Positions 23,035-33,045 of a stretch of DNA of 64,000 bases are shown here, one piece after another. The stretch spans positions 759,389-823,388 of the forward strand of contig JAVSML010024311.1 of assembly GCA_038503035.1 (NCBI GenBank), in the 5' to 3' direction. A program made the position numbers and the translations under genes. The DNA is from Crocodylus rhombifer (taxonomy: Eukaryota; Chordata; Crocodylia; Crocodylidae). Under the pieces are notes generated by a model that saw only the letters and a list, made by a program, of their open reading frames with translations, had not been told where the DNA came from and made no database searches. Numbering within the stretch: the first letter of the stretch is position 1; every line of letters starts with the position of its first letter.

Positions 23035-24014
23035 CGGGGGTGGCAAAATACAATGATTCTATTCAGCCCATGGTGAGTCCCTTGGCTCTGCCTGGCCCAG
23101 GCACAGGGGTCACCCCAAACCATGGCATGTGTGGCCAGTCCCACTACCCTCAGGCATAGAGGTGTCACCTAGTGCAGACTGCAGCCTGTCCTATCCTTGT
23201 GTGTGGCTCTCAGGTACACTGGGAGCTATAGTCTGCAAGGCTGGGTGGTGCAATGATGGGGTGGGGGCAACATGGAAGCTGGACTCAGCTTCTTGGCAGC
23301 CCCCACAGCGGTGGCTTGCTCTGCCCTCATATGTCTGGCTGCTGCTGCTGCTGCTGCTGCCAGTGTTTTTGCCACTGCTGCTGGACCAGGCCCTACTGCC
23401 TGGGCACCTTGGCCCACTGCCCTGCACCCACCGCTGGGGGCACCAGGTAGGCAGGGTCTCCATGGAAACCAGCCAGGATCCTTGCAAGAAGGGTGGATGG
23501 GATGTGGCTGCAGGCAAGTGGGGAGCAGCATCTGGGAATGAGATGGACAGGTGGGGTCAGGGCCAGGGTAGGGGCCAGGGTTGGGACTGGGGCTAGGGCC
23601 AGGATTGCTGGGTGAAACCGGCCAGGTCCTGGCTCCGCATTGTCACCCCCTTGCAATCCTGGCCCCAGATCTGCCCACCAGTTCTACTCCCACACGCCAG
23701 TCCCCACCCACCCATGGTCCCATCCCATCTATCTGGTTAAGTGTTCCCTGCCCGTGGGGGTCCTGGGCCAGACTCCATGAAGACCCCACCCACCTGGCTG
23801 CCTGTCCACTCCATCTGGTGTCCCCAGTATTGGATGCAGGACAGATGGGCCTGGGGCTGGATAGGATCAGTTGGCATCTCTCCAGCTCCCCCTCTCCTGC
23901 TGTAGCTGTGATGGGGGGGGCTGAGGCTGGGTTAACCCTCCCTTCCCCCCGGTCCTCAACAGCTCTCCAAAACTCCTTAAGTGGCCTTCCAGCCCAAATA
24001 ATTGCCCACCCCTG
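23035..24014. mobile_element. 980-bp non-autonomous hAT element
   Basis: The left end is CGGGGGTGGCAAAATA and the right end TTGCCCACCCCTG, giving inverted termini of the CAGGGGTGGGCAA type seen also at 28155 and 30825. Flanking octamers TGCTATTA (23027-23034) and CTCTATTA (24015-24022) match at six of eight bases, a decayed 8-bp target duplication. The interior is GC-rich and non-coding; long frames on both strands (23129-24042) are compositional, with no domain. Confidence 0.78.
23334..23361 (+). repeat. CTG trinucleotide repeat
   Basis: A run of about eight CTG units inside the hAT element. It produces poly-Leu, poly-Ala and poly-Cys frames that are not genes. Confidence 0.8.
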
Positions 24015-24239
24015 CTCTATTAACATCACCATATCCTATTAGCAATGGAATTGGCGGGGAGCAGGGTGGAGAGGGTCTTGCCTTCTGTGGTTTCTCATTG
24101 CTGTGGCACAAAATGCAGCAGTTGTGAACACGTGCACATGGAGCTTCAATAATGGTTCTATTTTCCTCTCTATAGAGTGTTCTGGCCAAGAATCCAAATC
24201 CATTTTATAAACTGGAGTTAATTTCTCCCCTGTACCACC

Positions 24240-24400
24240 TTAATTTTACGATCCCTATTTTGTGTGTGAGGAAGCAGGGGCAAAAAGAGATAAATGAGAT
24301 ACCAAACGTTACAGAGGAAATTTGTGGCACAGCTGGGAATACAGCTCAGGGTTCTTGACTCTCAGGACTGTGCCTTAATCACAAGGCCATCTTTCCTCAC
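24240..24400 (-). repeat. MIR-type SINE, antisense
   Basis: It shows the order GTGAGGAAGCAGGGGCAAAA, then AGAGATAAATGAGA, then GGCACAGCTGGGAATACAGC, then TTCTTGACTCTCAGG and CACAAGGCCATC. That is the reverse complement of the MIR core region. Confidence 0.75.
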
Positions 24401-24619
24401 TGACAGAGGAAGGCCAGATTCTTGAAATTTGACAGTAGACAATGGAATTAGTTTCCTGTTTGCTTTCTTTTTATATATAGTTTATGGAGGGATGTCATTT
24501 TTTCACTGAGGAATAGCAGGTATGCCTTTTTCTGCAGCTATCTTCATTTATTTTGTTTGGGCTTATAAAAGAATTAGCTCCATGAAAATGAGATCCATTG
24601 TACTTGGAAAAGCTAAACT

Positions 24620-25280
24620 GAATAGGACACCTTTTGTGCTCAAAAAGCATAATTTCCTTGTTTGTGTTGTGTCTGATATGGCAACGCATGTGCTGCTCTT
24701 ATGTTCTGTACTGCCATAACACTTTATATACAGCCTATAAAAGGTTGGCTTTGGGGAGGCTGTGGGAAGTCAGAAACAAAATCCCAAATCTTTCTCTGCC
24801 ATGCAATAAAATCAAGTATTTTTTTGTCTGTGTAAATAATTTCATTTTAGAGCCGAGCCCCAGGAATGTGGTCCTCTGATGAAAATATATAATTCAATTT
24901 GAAGCTGAACATTTGGTGATAAAAGTATTCCCAGGAATAATATTTAAAGAAGGATTACATTCTTCCATACTTTAGTGGGTTTTATTCTTCTGGCACAATA
25001 AATTAAGAGCCCATGTACATTGTGCCCCCAAACAGCTCAGCTGATATTTGACGAGGTTCATTTGAGTTTTTTACACATGCTTTTAAAATGGCTACCATAT
25101 TATTTACCTTTTCACTAAATCAATGTAAAGCTTTAAGATTTGTAGCCTTCTGTGTCATATAAGACCCAGAAGCTTGTGGATTTGAGAGGCAGGTAGGTCT
25201 AACCTGAATCAGAAGACAGTTGTTGGCAACTGTGAAGTCTATTTCTTTTGAATAGAAACGCTTAGAAATGTCTTTGATTT
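24620..25280 (+). repeat. direct repeat copy 2 (about 0.6 kb)
   Basis: Second copy of the block at 21400-22020. It shares GATATGGCAACGCATGTGCT, ACACTTTATATACAG, CTATAAAAGGTTGGCT, the identical 50-base stretch 24764-24813, AATAATTTCATTTTAG, and GCCCCAGGAATGTGG. Small indels separate the copies, so the duplication is not recent. Confidence 0.8.
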
Positions 25281-26765
25281 CCTTCACGGAAATAAGAAAA
25301 GAATCTTACCCATGCTGTAAATACTTTAAAACCACTAACAGTCATGCACACAACATGCAAAGGCAATTATGTCTGAACTGTATGTGGTTAGAGAGATTAC
25401 TGTAGGTGTCAAGAGGCTGTGCACTGCCAAATTCTTTTGTGGGGCAGGATGGTGTGGGCCCTAGTTTTTCCCTTCAAATGTTGAGCTGAAAGCTGTGCTA
25501 ATGCTGGTGTAGCTCACGTAAGGAAGATTCTCAGGGTAGTGAAGAATCACAGAAGAGACTCTTCTGCCATCTCCTTCCTGCCTGTGCCTTCCCCCAGCAC
25601 AGAAGTAAGGGCAGGAGAAATAGGGGGAGGTCAAGCTATCTTTATACCTCACACTCATCTGGCAGAATACCATCTTGGACCCACTGCATCCTGTACAAAT
25701 TACAGCACTCTAAAGCTGTTCTAATCTGTTTAGAGAAATTAGGCAAGAGCATGGATAGCCCTAGGATTAAAGGAGCAAATAGTTTAAAGCCAACTTTTGC
25801 CTCTCCCACTTTCCCTAAACTGCACTGAGTGTATCTTGGTACCAGCTCAGGAACTGGTACCTTATACTTAGGAAAATCACTGAAGTGTACATGATTTTAG
25901 ATTTACCAAGGGGTCATGGAAAAGTCATTCAGACCTATGTCTCTTATTCTGGTTACGGAGAAAAGTGACTTTAAAAAACTTGTTATGTTCACTTTTGCTC
26001 AAAGGTATATTTTTATAATACTACTAAAATGCTAAATTAGGACGCTTCTGATATGTGGAACTTCCTGGCATGAAATCTTTTTGCCATAAAATGCATTCAT
26101 CCCAAAGCTTAAGTGAACCTATTAGATTTAGAAGTTGTAACCATAGCAAACGTAATTTAAAGGAAAAAAAAATGTCAGCATTGTTTCAGCTTTAAATTGT
26201 GCAATATGGTCTCATTCTTCCAGATGTATAATTCTTCTAAATCTCAAAGACTGAGTTGGGAACATGTTAGAATTCCAGTGGAATGTCATAGTGAAAAAGA
26301 AAATTAGTTTTGATACATTACCATTAAGAGGGCCTTATAAAATATCATGGCAGAATGACCTGAAAAGAAAGTGTCAGTCTCAGTTAACTTTCATCCCAGC
26401 TGTGATATCATCCCCCTTTTCTAGGATTCTGTGGCATTGCAAAAGCTCCCTGGAGCTAGATGTATTTGCTTTTCAGCTCAGCTTGAATTATTTCTATATT
26501 TGACTTTATTGGATCTATATGTAGCTATTTTATGGTGCTTTACTATTTATGATGTATTTATTATCATTCTGTTATTTATTTTTCAGCATTTGCTGAGGGT
26601 TTTATAAAAAGCTAGCCATTATTGTAATATCAGTAATTTGCAATATTTTAGCTTTCTTCCTTTGAAGAACTTCAGTGCTTCACAAATGATTATTAAGCCT
26701 CACAATAGCTATATAAATTTAAGTCTTAATTGAATTCTCATTTTGGATAACGGTTACATGTGTAC
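25281..26765. other. no gene seen
   Basis: AT-rich, unique-looking sequence. Frames such as 25461-25724 and 26264-26503 have no domain or homologue that I recognise. Confidence 0.55.
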
Positions 26766-27220
26766 ATGTGCATCTACACATGTAATTAATGCTATTTAGA
26801 CTTACTGTGAAGTACGTACCGGGACCATCCACACACGCACATTTACTGCATAGTAACAGAAATTACTGCACAGTATGGGCATGTATCTACACATTCATGC
26901 CCATACTGCACAGTAAATATGGTGACTTACACCAACTTGAGCATAAATTTGATACCTGAATTTACGCCCGATTAGTTACTGCACAGTAACACACATGTAG
27001 ATGCCTTACTGTGCAGTAACACTGTGTGTGTAGACTGACTTGGGACTAATATTAGTCCCAAATGAGTCCACACATAACATTAATGCACTTTAACACCTGC
27101 ATGTGTAGATGCCGGCCTATTCCCACTTACTGCGCAGTAAATTTAAGCCGGCATAAATGCAGGTGTAAATATGCCCACTGTGAAGTAAATTAGTCCTGGG
27201 AACACATCTACATGTGCATC
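26766..27220. mobile_element. MITE cluster of the CATCTACACATG family
   Basis: It begins ATGTGCATCTACACATGTAA and ends AACACATCTACATGTGCATC, with many internal TTACTGTGCAGTAA motifs. It includes a perfect 21-bp stem (26863-26883 with 26896-26916, 12-bp loop). The internal terminal-like motifs suggest one MITE inserted in or fused to another. Confidence 0.65.
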
Positions 27221-27439
27221 CTTTTGGGAGTAGATTTAATCCTTATAAGATTAAGTTGATCCAGGGCTGCTCCTGCTGTACTCTGACTTCCTGCAGCAGC
27301 CAGGGGGCGCTGCAGCCTCCAGCTGTAACTGCCTGGGGGCTAGGGACTCCAAGGGGGGATGGGGAGGCACATCTTGGCAAAGGCCTCCAAGGGTGTAGAT
27401 GGGTAGACACAGCCTAGCAGGGGATGCTGTTCTAGGAGC

Positions 27440-29115
27440 CTGTAGTGAGTGTGCTATGGATGTTCCCCACCAAGTGAAGTGCCCCAGGGGTTGGTCCTGG
27501 AGCCAGTTTTATTCAATGTGTTCATCAATGACCAGGAAGATGGGATGGAGTGCACCCCCAGCAAATCTGCAACCAACACCAAGTGTGAGAGAGTAGTAGA
27601 TATGCTGGAAGGTAGGGATAGGATTCAGAGAGACCTTAACAAATTGAAGGATCGGACGCAAAAAATCTCATGAGGTTCAATAAGGACAATTGAAAAGTCC
27701 TGCACTTAGGATGGAACAATCCCATGCACTAGTACAGTCTGGGAACCAACTGGCTAAACAGCAGCTCTACAGAAAAGGACCTGGGAGTTATGATGGACAA
27801 TAAGATAAATATGAGCCCACCATGTGCCCTTGTTGCCAAGATAGCTAATGGCATACTGGGCTGCATTGGTAGGAGCATTACCAGCAGGTATTCATCTCTT
27901 CTATTCAGCACTGGTGAGGCCAAATCTGGAGTACTGTGCCCAGTTTATGGCCCCTCACTACAGAAAAGATGTGAAAAAATTGGAAAGAGTCCATCAGAGG
28001 GCAACAAAAATGGTTAAGGGGCTGGGGCACATGACTTATAAGGAGAGGCTAAGAGAACTGTGCTTATTCAGTCTAGAGAAGAGGAGACTGAGGGGGGATT
28101 TAATAGCAGCCTTCAACTACCTGAAGGGTGGTTCCAGAGAGGATGGAGCTATACCAGGGGTGGGCAAAATGGCAGATACGGCTGGCAGCCTGACTCCATT
28201 TCCCAGCAGCTCCTACCCACATGGCTAGGGCCAGTCTCCATGGAGACCTCAGCTGCAGCTGTGCTGTGATAGAAAGCCTGGGGTTTCCATAAAGACCATC
28301 CCCAGCTGTGCTGGCAGGGCACGTGGCAGGGCAGGGCAGGGGGCTGCTCCAGAGCTGCAGGCATCTTGCAGTCTGGTCGGGGCCAGGGCAGAGCCATGAT
28401 CTGCAGCATGCACACTCTAGGCAGGGGCACACAGACAGCGGATCATGGCTCTGCCCCAGCTCAGGACCATGCTGTTACCGCTTCGAGAAGCTGGGGCAAA
28501 CATGTGATCCTCTGCCTGCGTGCCCCTGCCCAGAGCATGCAGGCTGCAGATTGTGTCTCAGCCCTGGCCCCGACCAAGCTGCCCCTGCTGCAAGATCCTA
28601 GAGGCTCTGGGACAGCCCCCGCTGCCCTGCCCTTCCCTGCCCTGCTGCGTGCTCTGCCAGCATGGCTGGGGCTGGTTTCCATGGCAACCCCAGACTTGCT
28701 ATCACAGCTCAGCTATAGCTGGGGTCTCCATGGAGACTGGCTCCAGCCATGCGGGCAGGGGCTTCTGGGAAATACATTCCACTGCTGGCTAGATCTGGCT
28801 CTCAGGCTGGACATTGCCTGCCCCTGAGCTATACTGTTTTCAGTGGTAGCAGGTAACAGAAGAAGGAGCAATGGTCTCAAGTTGTAGCAAGGGAATTTTA
28901 AGTTAGATATTAGGAAGAACTTCCTCACTAGGGGGGAAGTAAAACACTGGAACTCAGAGATTGAGCAAAAACCTCTCTTGAAGGTTTTTAAGACCTGTGC
29001 AGACAAAGCCTTAACTGGGGTGATTTAATTGGGGATGATCCTGCTTTGAGCAGGGGGTTGCAGTAGATGATGTCCTGAGGTCCCTTCCAACCCTCATTTT
29101 CTAGGATTCTATTTC
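27440..29115 (+). mobile_element. CR1 LINE (CR1-C), 5'-truncated, with hAT inside
   Basis: It starts at the RT palm (PQGLVLEPVLFNVFINDQEDGM, 27480-27550). The catalytic box has decayed (SATNTKC in place of an ADD motif, about 27565-27590), followed by LEGRDRIQRDLNKLKDRTQK. The thumb and C-terminal region is at 27790-28140 ([35 protein letters not shown]). After the hAT element it resumes at 28835 and ends near 29115 with CCTTCCAACCCTCATTTTCT and a GGATTCTAT tail. Frameshifted and inactive. It is the same subfamily as CR1-0. Confidence 0.9.
28155..28826. mobile_element. 672-bp non-autonomous hAT element in CR1-C
   Basis: The left terminus CAGGGGTGGGCAAAAT pairs with the right terminus ACATTGCCTGCCCCTG. 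An exact 8-bp duplication AGCTATAC flanks it (28147-28154 and 28827-28834). The interior is GC-rich with repeated TCCATGGAGAC and CCAGCATGGCTGGGG blocks. No transposase is present, and frames within are compositional. Confidence 0.9.
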
Positions 29116-30329
29116 AGAGATATTAGGCACTATACCAAGGGGCTGTGTGCTGTTGAGTATCATACTGAGGATCATGCATTCAGAGGTACCCAGAAACCAT
29201 GGTAAGTTGGCCGGGAAGCCCTGTCACAAGTGGCCACTGGCTGAGTCCTCAGTCCCTGTTCCCTCTGTGGGGGCAGGGAGCCTGCTTGGCACTTGCTACA
29301 GGCAGCCTGTTTTCCTAATCCCCTCCCCAGAACAGGCCAGGGCTGACTCCTGGCAGCAACTGTCAGGGCTGATCTGGGCCAACTCCCCCATTTCTGTGTG
29401 GATGGGCTCTCCTTGGCATGTCCTCCCTACTCTCATTGTGTGCCCATAGTTGCTGGGGCAGGTTCTGGCTTGGGCTGCCTATGCTAGATGAATATGCCGC
29501 AGGTGGGCAGTGTGGTGACTGTTGGTCCTGGTGGTCTGGGCCCTCCTCCAGGGACAACTCTTCAGGGCTGGGCCATCACCAGTGCTAGAGTAAACATACC
29601 ACCCATGCCCTGGGTTCTTGGGAGAAAGGATCCCGGTCAGCTCCTTCATACAGGGCAAGCTCCTGTAGGCTATTCCAGAGCACCTATTATGGTCAGTGAC
29701 CTCTACCCACTATGCTCACACTACCTTGACCCTGCACTGCCTCTCAGAGCATCTGTGCCAGTGCTCCCTTATGTGGGCTGCCATCTGATCATACAAATGG
29801 ACATTGGCCTGTGTGCCCCAGCTGAACTGCCACTGGACCTCAGCATCACCCCATATTGCCATGAAGTCTGCAGTCTCTTCTGCCCCCTAATTGGGGCCTG
29901 AGGCTGAGTGCCCTGGAGTTGGGGAGGCTGCCCTGTCTTCAGGGTGCCTTTGCCAGGCACTGCAGGCAGGTGCAGCACAAGGGCATGAGAGCAAGGCCAG
30001 GGGCTTGGTCAATTGCTGGAACTGGCATGTGCCCATGCTGCAGAAGCATGATGCCCAGGGACCATGCGACAAGCAGCAGAGCCCTCTGGCTCTAGCCAGG
30101 GCTAAGCAACACTGCTATTGCCCAGGCAGGCCCACCAAAGAAAGCCCCAGTGGCCAGGAGCAGGCAGTACTTGGCCCCAGGGCCCAAAAGGCAGGCCAGG
30201 GGGCTAAAGGCCAGGCAGGGGCTGTAGATGAGCCACCCCTGCCCCATGGCTGGCAGGGCTGTCAGCTATGGCACTCTGCCCCTGGCCAGAGTCTAGCCTC
30301 CTAATGGATTGGCTGACTGGGAGCAAATT
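29116..30329. other. GC-rich non-coding segment
   Basis: Long frames (29488-29901, 29891-30304) have skewed composition and no domain. It probably belongs to a non-autonomous transposon interior, given the GTGTCTACATG motif at its right edge, but I could not define both ends. Confidence 0.45.
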
Positions 30330-30514
30330 TGCTCCTAGTCAGTGTCTACATGTTTACTAATGTGCATTAACTAATGCACATTAAATCTAGTACCTGATGG
30401 TGCCTATACACAAGCATGGAGGCTGCTCCAGTGTGCTGTAATTATAATATATTGGAGAAAACTTGATTTATCTCCCTGACCCTGGGGCACTCAGCCTTGG
30501 GTCCCAACTGGGGG

Positions 30515-30538
30515 GCAGACTCAATTAATTGAGTCTGC
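30515..30538. repeat. 24-bp perfect palindrome
   Basis: Arms GCAGACTCAATT and AATTGAGTCTGC with no spacer, within the MITE. Confidence 0.9.
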
Positions 30539-30576
30539 TGGAGCATGGTAGTTACTGTGCTTCAGCAGCCTCCTAT

Positions 30577-30705
30577 GTCTCATGTATCAGTGTCTCCATC
30601 TTTCAAAATGGCAGTGGGGGCGCTTTATCTAAAGCTCATTTAATGAGCTTTAGCCCAAGTGCCCCAGTCACCATTTTGAAGAGTGGGGATGCTGATACAT
30701 TTGAA
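30577..30705. repeat. inverted repeat with about 60-bp arms
   Basis: The arms run ATGTATCAGTGTCTCCATC ... CTAAAGCTCAT and ATGAGCTTTAG ... GGATGCTGATACAT, about 80% matched by eye. The centre at 30630-30654 is a perfect 11+11 hairpin around TTA. Confidence 0.75.
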
Positions 30706-30824
30706 GCTGCAATGTTTTAATTAGAGTGGATCTTGAAGCCTTTTTAATAAAAGCACCCACTCAACACTAGAACACATGTAAAAGTGCCCTGTATTTTCAT
30801 GTACTAGAAAAACACACATTAGAC

Positions 30825-32932
30825 CGGGGAGGGCAATTTTTTCAGGTGGAGGGCCACTTACCCAGTTTTGGCAGGCTGTCAAGGGCCACATAGGTAGCCC
30901 CGCCACTTGACAGGTGCCCTGCCCCCTGGTCACCATCTTGGTCTGGACGTTCTCCACCCCAGAGTGCTGAGGGAATTGGCTGAGGGAATTAGCTGAGGTC
31001 ATTGCAGGACCCCTGGCATGGCTTTATGAGCATTCGTGGTGCTCTGGTGTGGTGCCAGAGGACTGAAAGAGGGCCAACATGGTTCTCATCTTCAAAAAAG
31101 GGAGGAAGGAGGACCCGGGAAACTATAGGCCAGTTAGTCTTACCTCGATCCTGGGTAATCTTTTTGAGAGAATTATCCTGGCACGTGTCCATGAGGGCCA
31201 GCAGGGGAGGTTATGCTTAGGGGCAACCCACATGGGTTCACTAAAGGCAGGTCCAGTCAGACCAACCTGGTGGCCATCTATGACCAGGTCACCAAATCCT
31301 TAGATGCAGGGGTAGCAGTGGATGTAGTCTTTCTGGACTTTAAGAAGGCCTTAGACACTGTCTCTCACCTCGTTCTCATTAAAAAACTGAGGGGCCGTGG
31401 TGTCGAAACCTAGACAGTCAAATGGGTCGCTAACTGGCTGGAGGGCCGCACCCAGTGAGTGGTGGTGGATGGGTCATTTTTGACCTGGAGGGATGTGGGC
31501 AGTTGGATTCTGCAGGGCTTGGTCCTTGGGCCCGCACTGTTCAACATCTTCATCAGCAACTTGGACAAGAGGGTAAAAAGCACCCTGTTCAAATCTGCTG
31601 ATGACACTAATATGTGGGGGGATGTGGGCATGCTAGAAGGGAGGAATAGGCTGCAATCAGACCTAGACAGTTTACAGGGGTGGGCGGATGAGAACAGGAT
31701 GGGATTCAACGCTGACAAGTGCAAGGTGATGCCCCTGGAGAGGAAGAACCAGCACCATACCTACAGGCTGGGGGACTCCCTTCTTGGCAGTGCAGAGGCA
31801 GAAAAGGATCTTGGAGTCGTCATTCATGCCAAGATGAATATGGGCTGGCAGTGTGGGGATGCAGTCAGAAAAGCCAACCGCACCTTGTCATGCATCCACA
31901 GATGCATCTCAAGCAGGTCCAAGGAGGTGATCCTCCTCCTCTATGCAACACTGGTCAGGCCGCAGCTGGAGTACTGCGTCCAGTTCTGGGCGCTGTACTT
32001 CAAGAGGGATGTGGACAACATGGAAAGAGTCCAGAGGAGGGCCACTTGCATGATCAGGGGTCAGAAGTACAGGCCCTACGAAGAGAGGCTCAGGGACCTG
32101 AATCTGTTCAGCCTCCACAAGAGAAGGCTGAGGGGGGATCTAGTGGCCTGTTACAAACTAGTCAGAGGGGACCAGCAGGCATTGGGGGAGTCCCTGTTCC
32201 TCTGAGCACTACCAGGAGTGACTAGAAATAGTGGTCGCAAGCTGGCAGAGGGTAAATTCAGATTAGACATCAGGAGGCGCTATTTCACTGTCAGGGTGGC
32301 TCGGATCTGGAACCAACTCCCAAGTGAAGTGGTGCTGGCTCCTACCTTGGGGGTCTGTAAGACAAGGCTAGACGAACACCTAACTGGGGTTGTTTGACCC
32401 CAGTACTCTTTCCTGCCTTGGCAGGGGGTCAGACTTGATGATCTGCTCAGGTCCCTTCTGACCCTACAAACTATAAAACTATGAGGTGGGTGAGAGGCTG
32501 CTTTCCTCCATGCCAGGAATGAGCAGGAAAGGAACCCAGGGAGAAGATGAGTGTGGGGGTGGAAATTGGCCTCTCTCCTGCCCCATGGCTGGTGCTCCCT
32601 GCTGCAGGCGCTTGCAGTTCATGCGGGGCTGTCCGGAGCAGGCACAGGCAGCCCCATGCTGCTTCCCTGCCTGGGGTCCCCCCCTGCCCTTCTCCCCTAC
32701 CCCCATTACCTGAGGTTCCCTCATGAGGCAGCCACGTGCTCCCAGGGCAGAAGCCCCAGCTGGGGCTTCTGGATGGGGGGGCGAGGACGGGCTGGCCCTG
32801 CTGTTGTGGGAGCCCGCCGGGCTTCCCCTGGGCCTACTGCCCTTGGTTCCTGTCACTTTTGACAGAAACCAAGGGCAGACAAATATCAATTTTCAACATT
32901 TTGGCCCGGAGGCCGTATTTTGCCCACCCTTG
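30825..32932. mobile_element. non-autonomous hAT element, interrupted by CR1-D
   Basis: The left end CGGGGAGGGCAATTTTTTC pairs with the right end GTATTTTGCCCACCCTTG. An exact 8-bp duplication CATTAGAC flanks it (30817-30824 and 32933-32940). Its own sequence is 30825-30940 and 32485-32932, about 560 bp. The interior block GCTCCCTGCTGCAGGCGC is shared with 35935-36060, showing another member there. Confidence 0.85.
30940..32484 (+). mobile_element. CR1 LINE type I (CR1-D), 5'-truncated
   Basis: It begins just before the RT (CTCCACCCCAGAGTGCTGAG) and has VLIFKKGRKEDPGNYRPVSL (31083-31142), VVFLDFKKALDTVSHL (about 31327-31372), LFNIFISNLDKRVKSTLFKS with ADDTNMWGDVG (31540-31630), and a long C-terminal frame to 32205. 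The catalytic box lacks the usual Phe before ADD. Frameshifts near 31200 and 31410 and an altered QGLVLGP motif show decay. The 3' end CTATAAAACTATGA is at 32484. Confidence 0.9.
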
Positions 32933-33045
32933 CATTAGACTAATTTAATGTGCATTAGGTTTGTGCACGATTTTTAGTGATGCTTTAATGCATATCAGAT
33001 TAGTCTAATTTGCATTAAAGCATCTTGTGTAGACACACCCACTAT

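Larger units (their letters stand above)
30330..33045. mobile_element. MITE interrupted by a hAT element
   Basis: Left part 30330-30824 begins with CAGTGTCTACATG and AATGTGCATTA motifs. Right part 32941-33045 carries AATTTAATGTGCATTAGG and ends TTGTGTAGACACACCC. The sequence is continuous if 30825-32932 and one octamer are removed. The left part contains two strong palindromes (listed separately). Exact left end uncertain. Confidence 0.55.

Noticed and set aside
23129..24042. Frames with poly-Ala, poly-Leu or poly-Cys
   Set aside because: They are produced by the CTG repeat and GC-rich hAT interior, and frames are open on both strands.
28100..28827. Overlapping plus and minus frames of 70-150 aa
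   Set aside because: They lie inside the 672-bp hAT element, with no domain and repeated TCCATGGAGAC blocks.
29488..30304. Two 137-aa plus frames
   Set aside because: GC-rich composition, no motif, no splice or start context that convinces, and the minus strand is also open.
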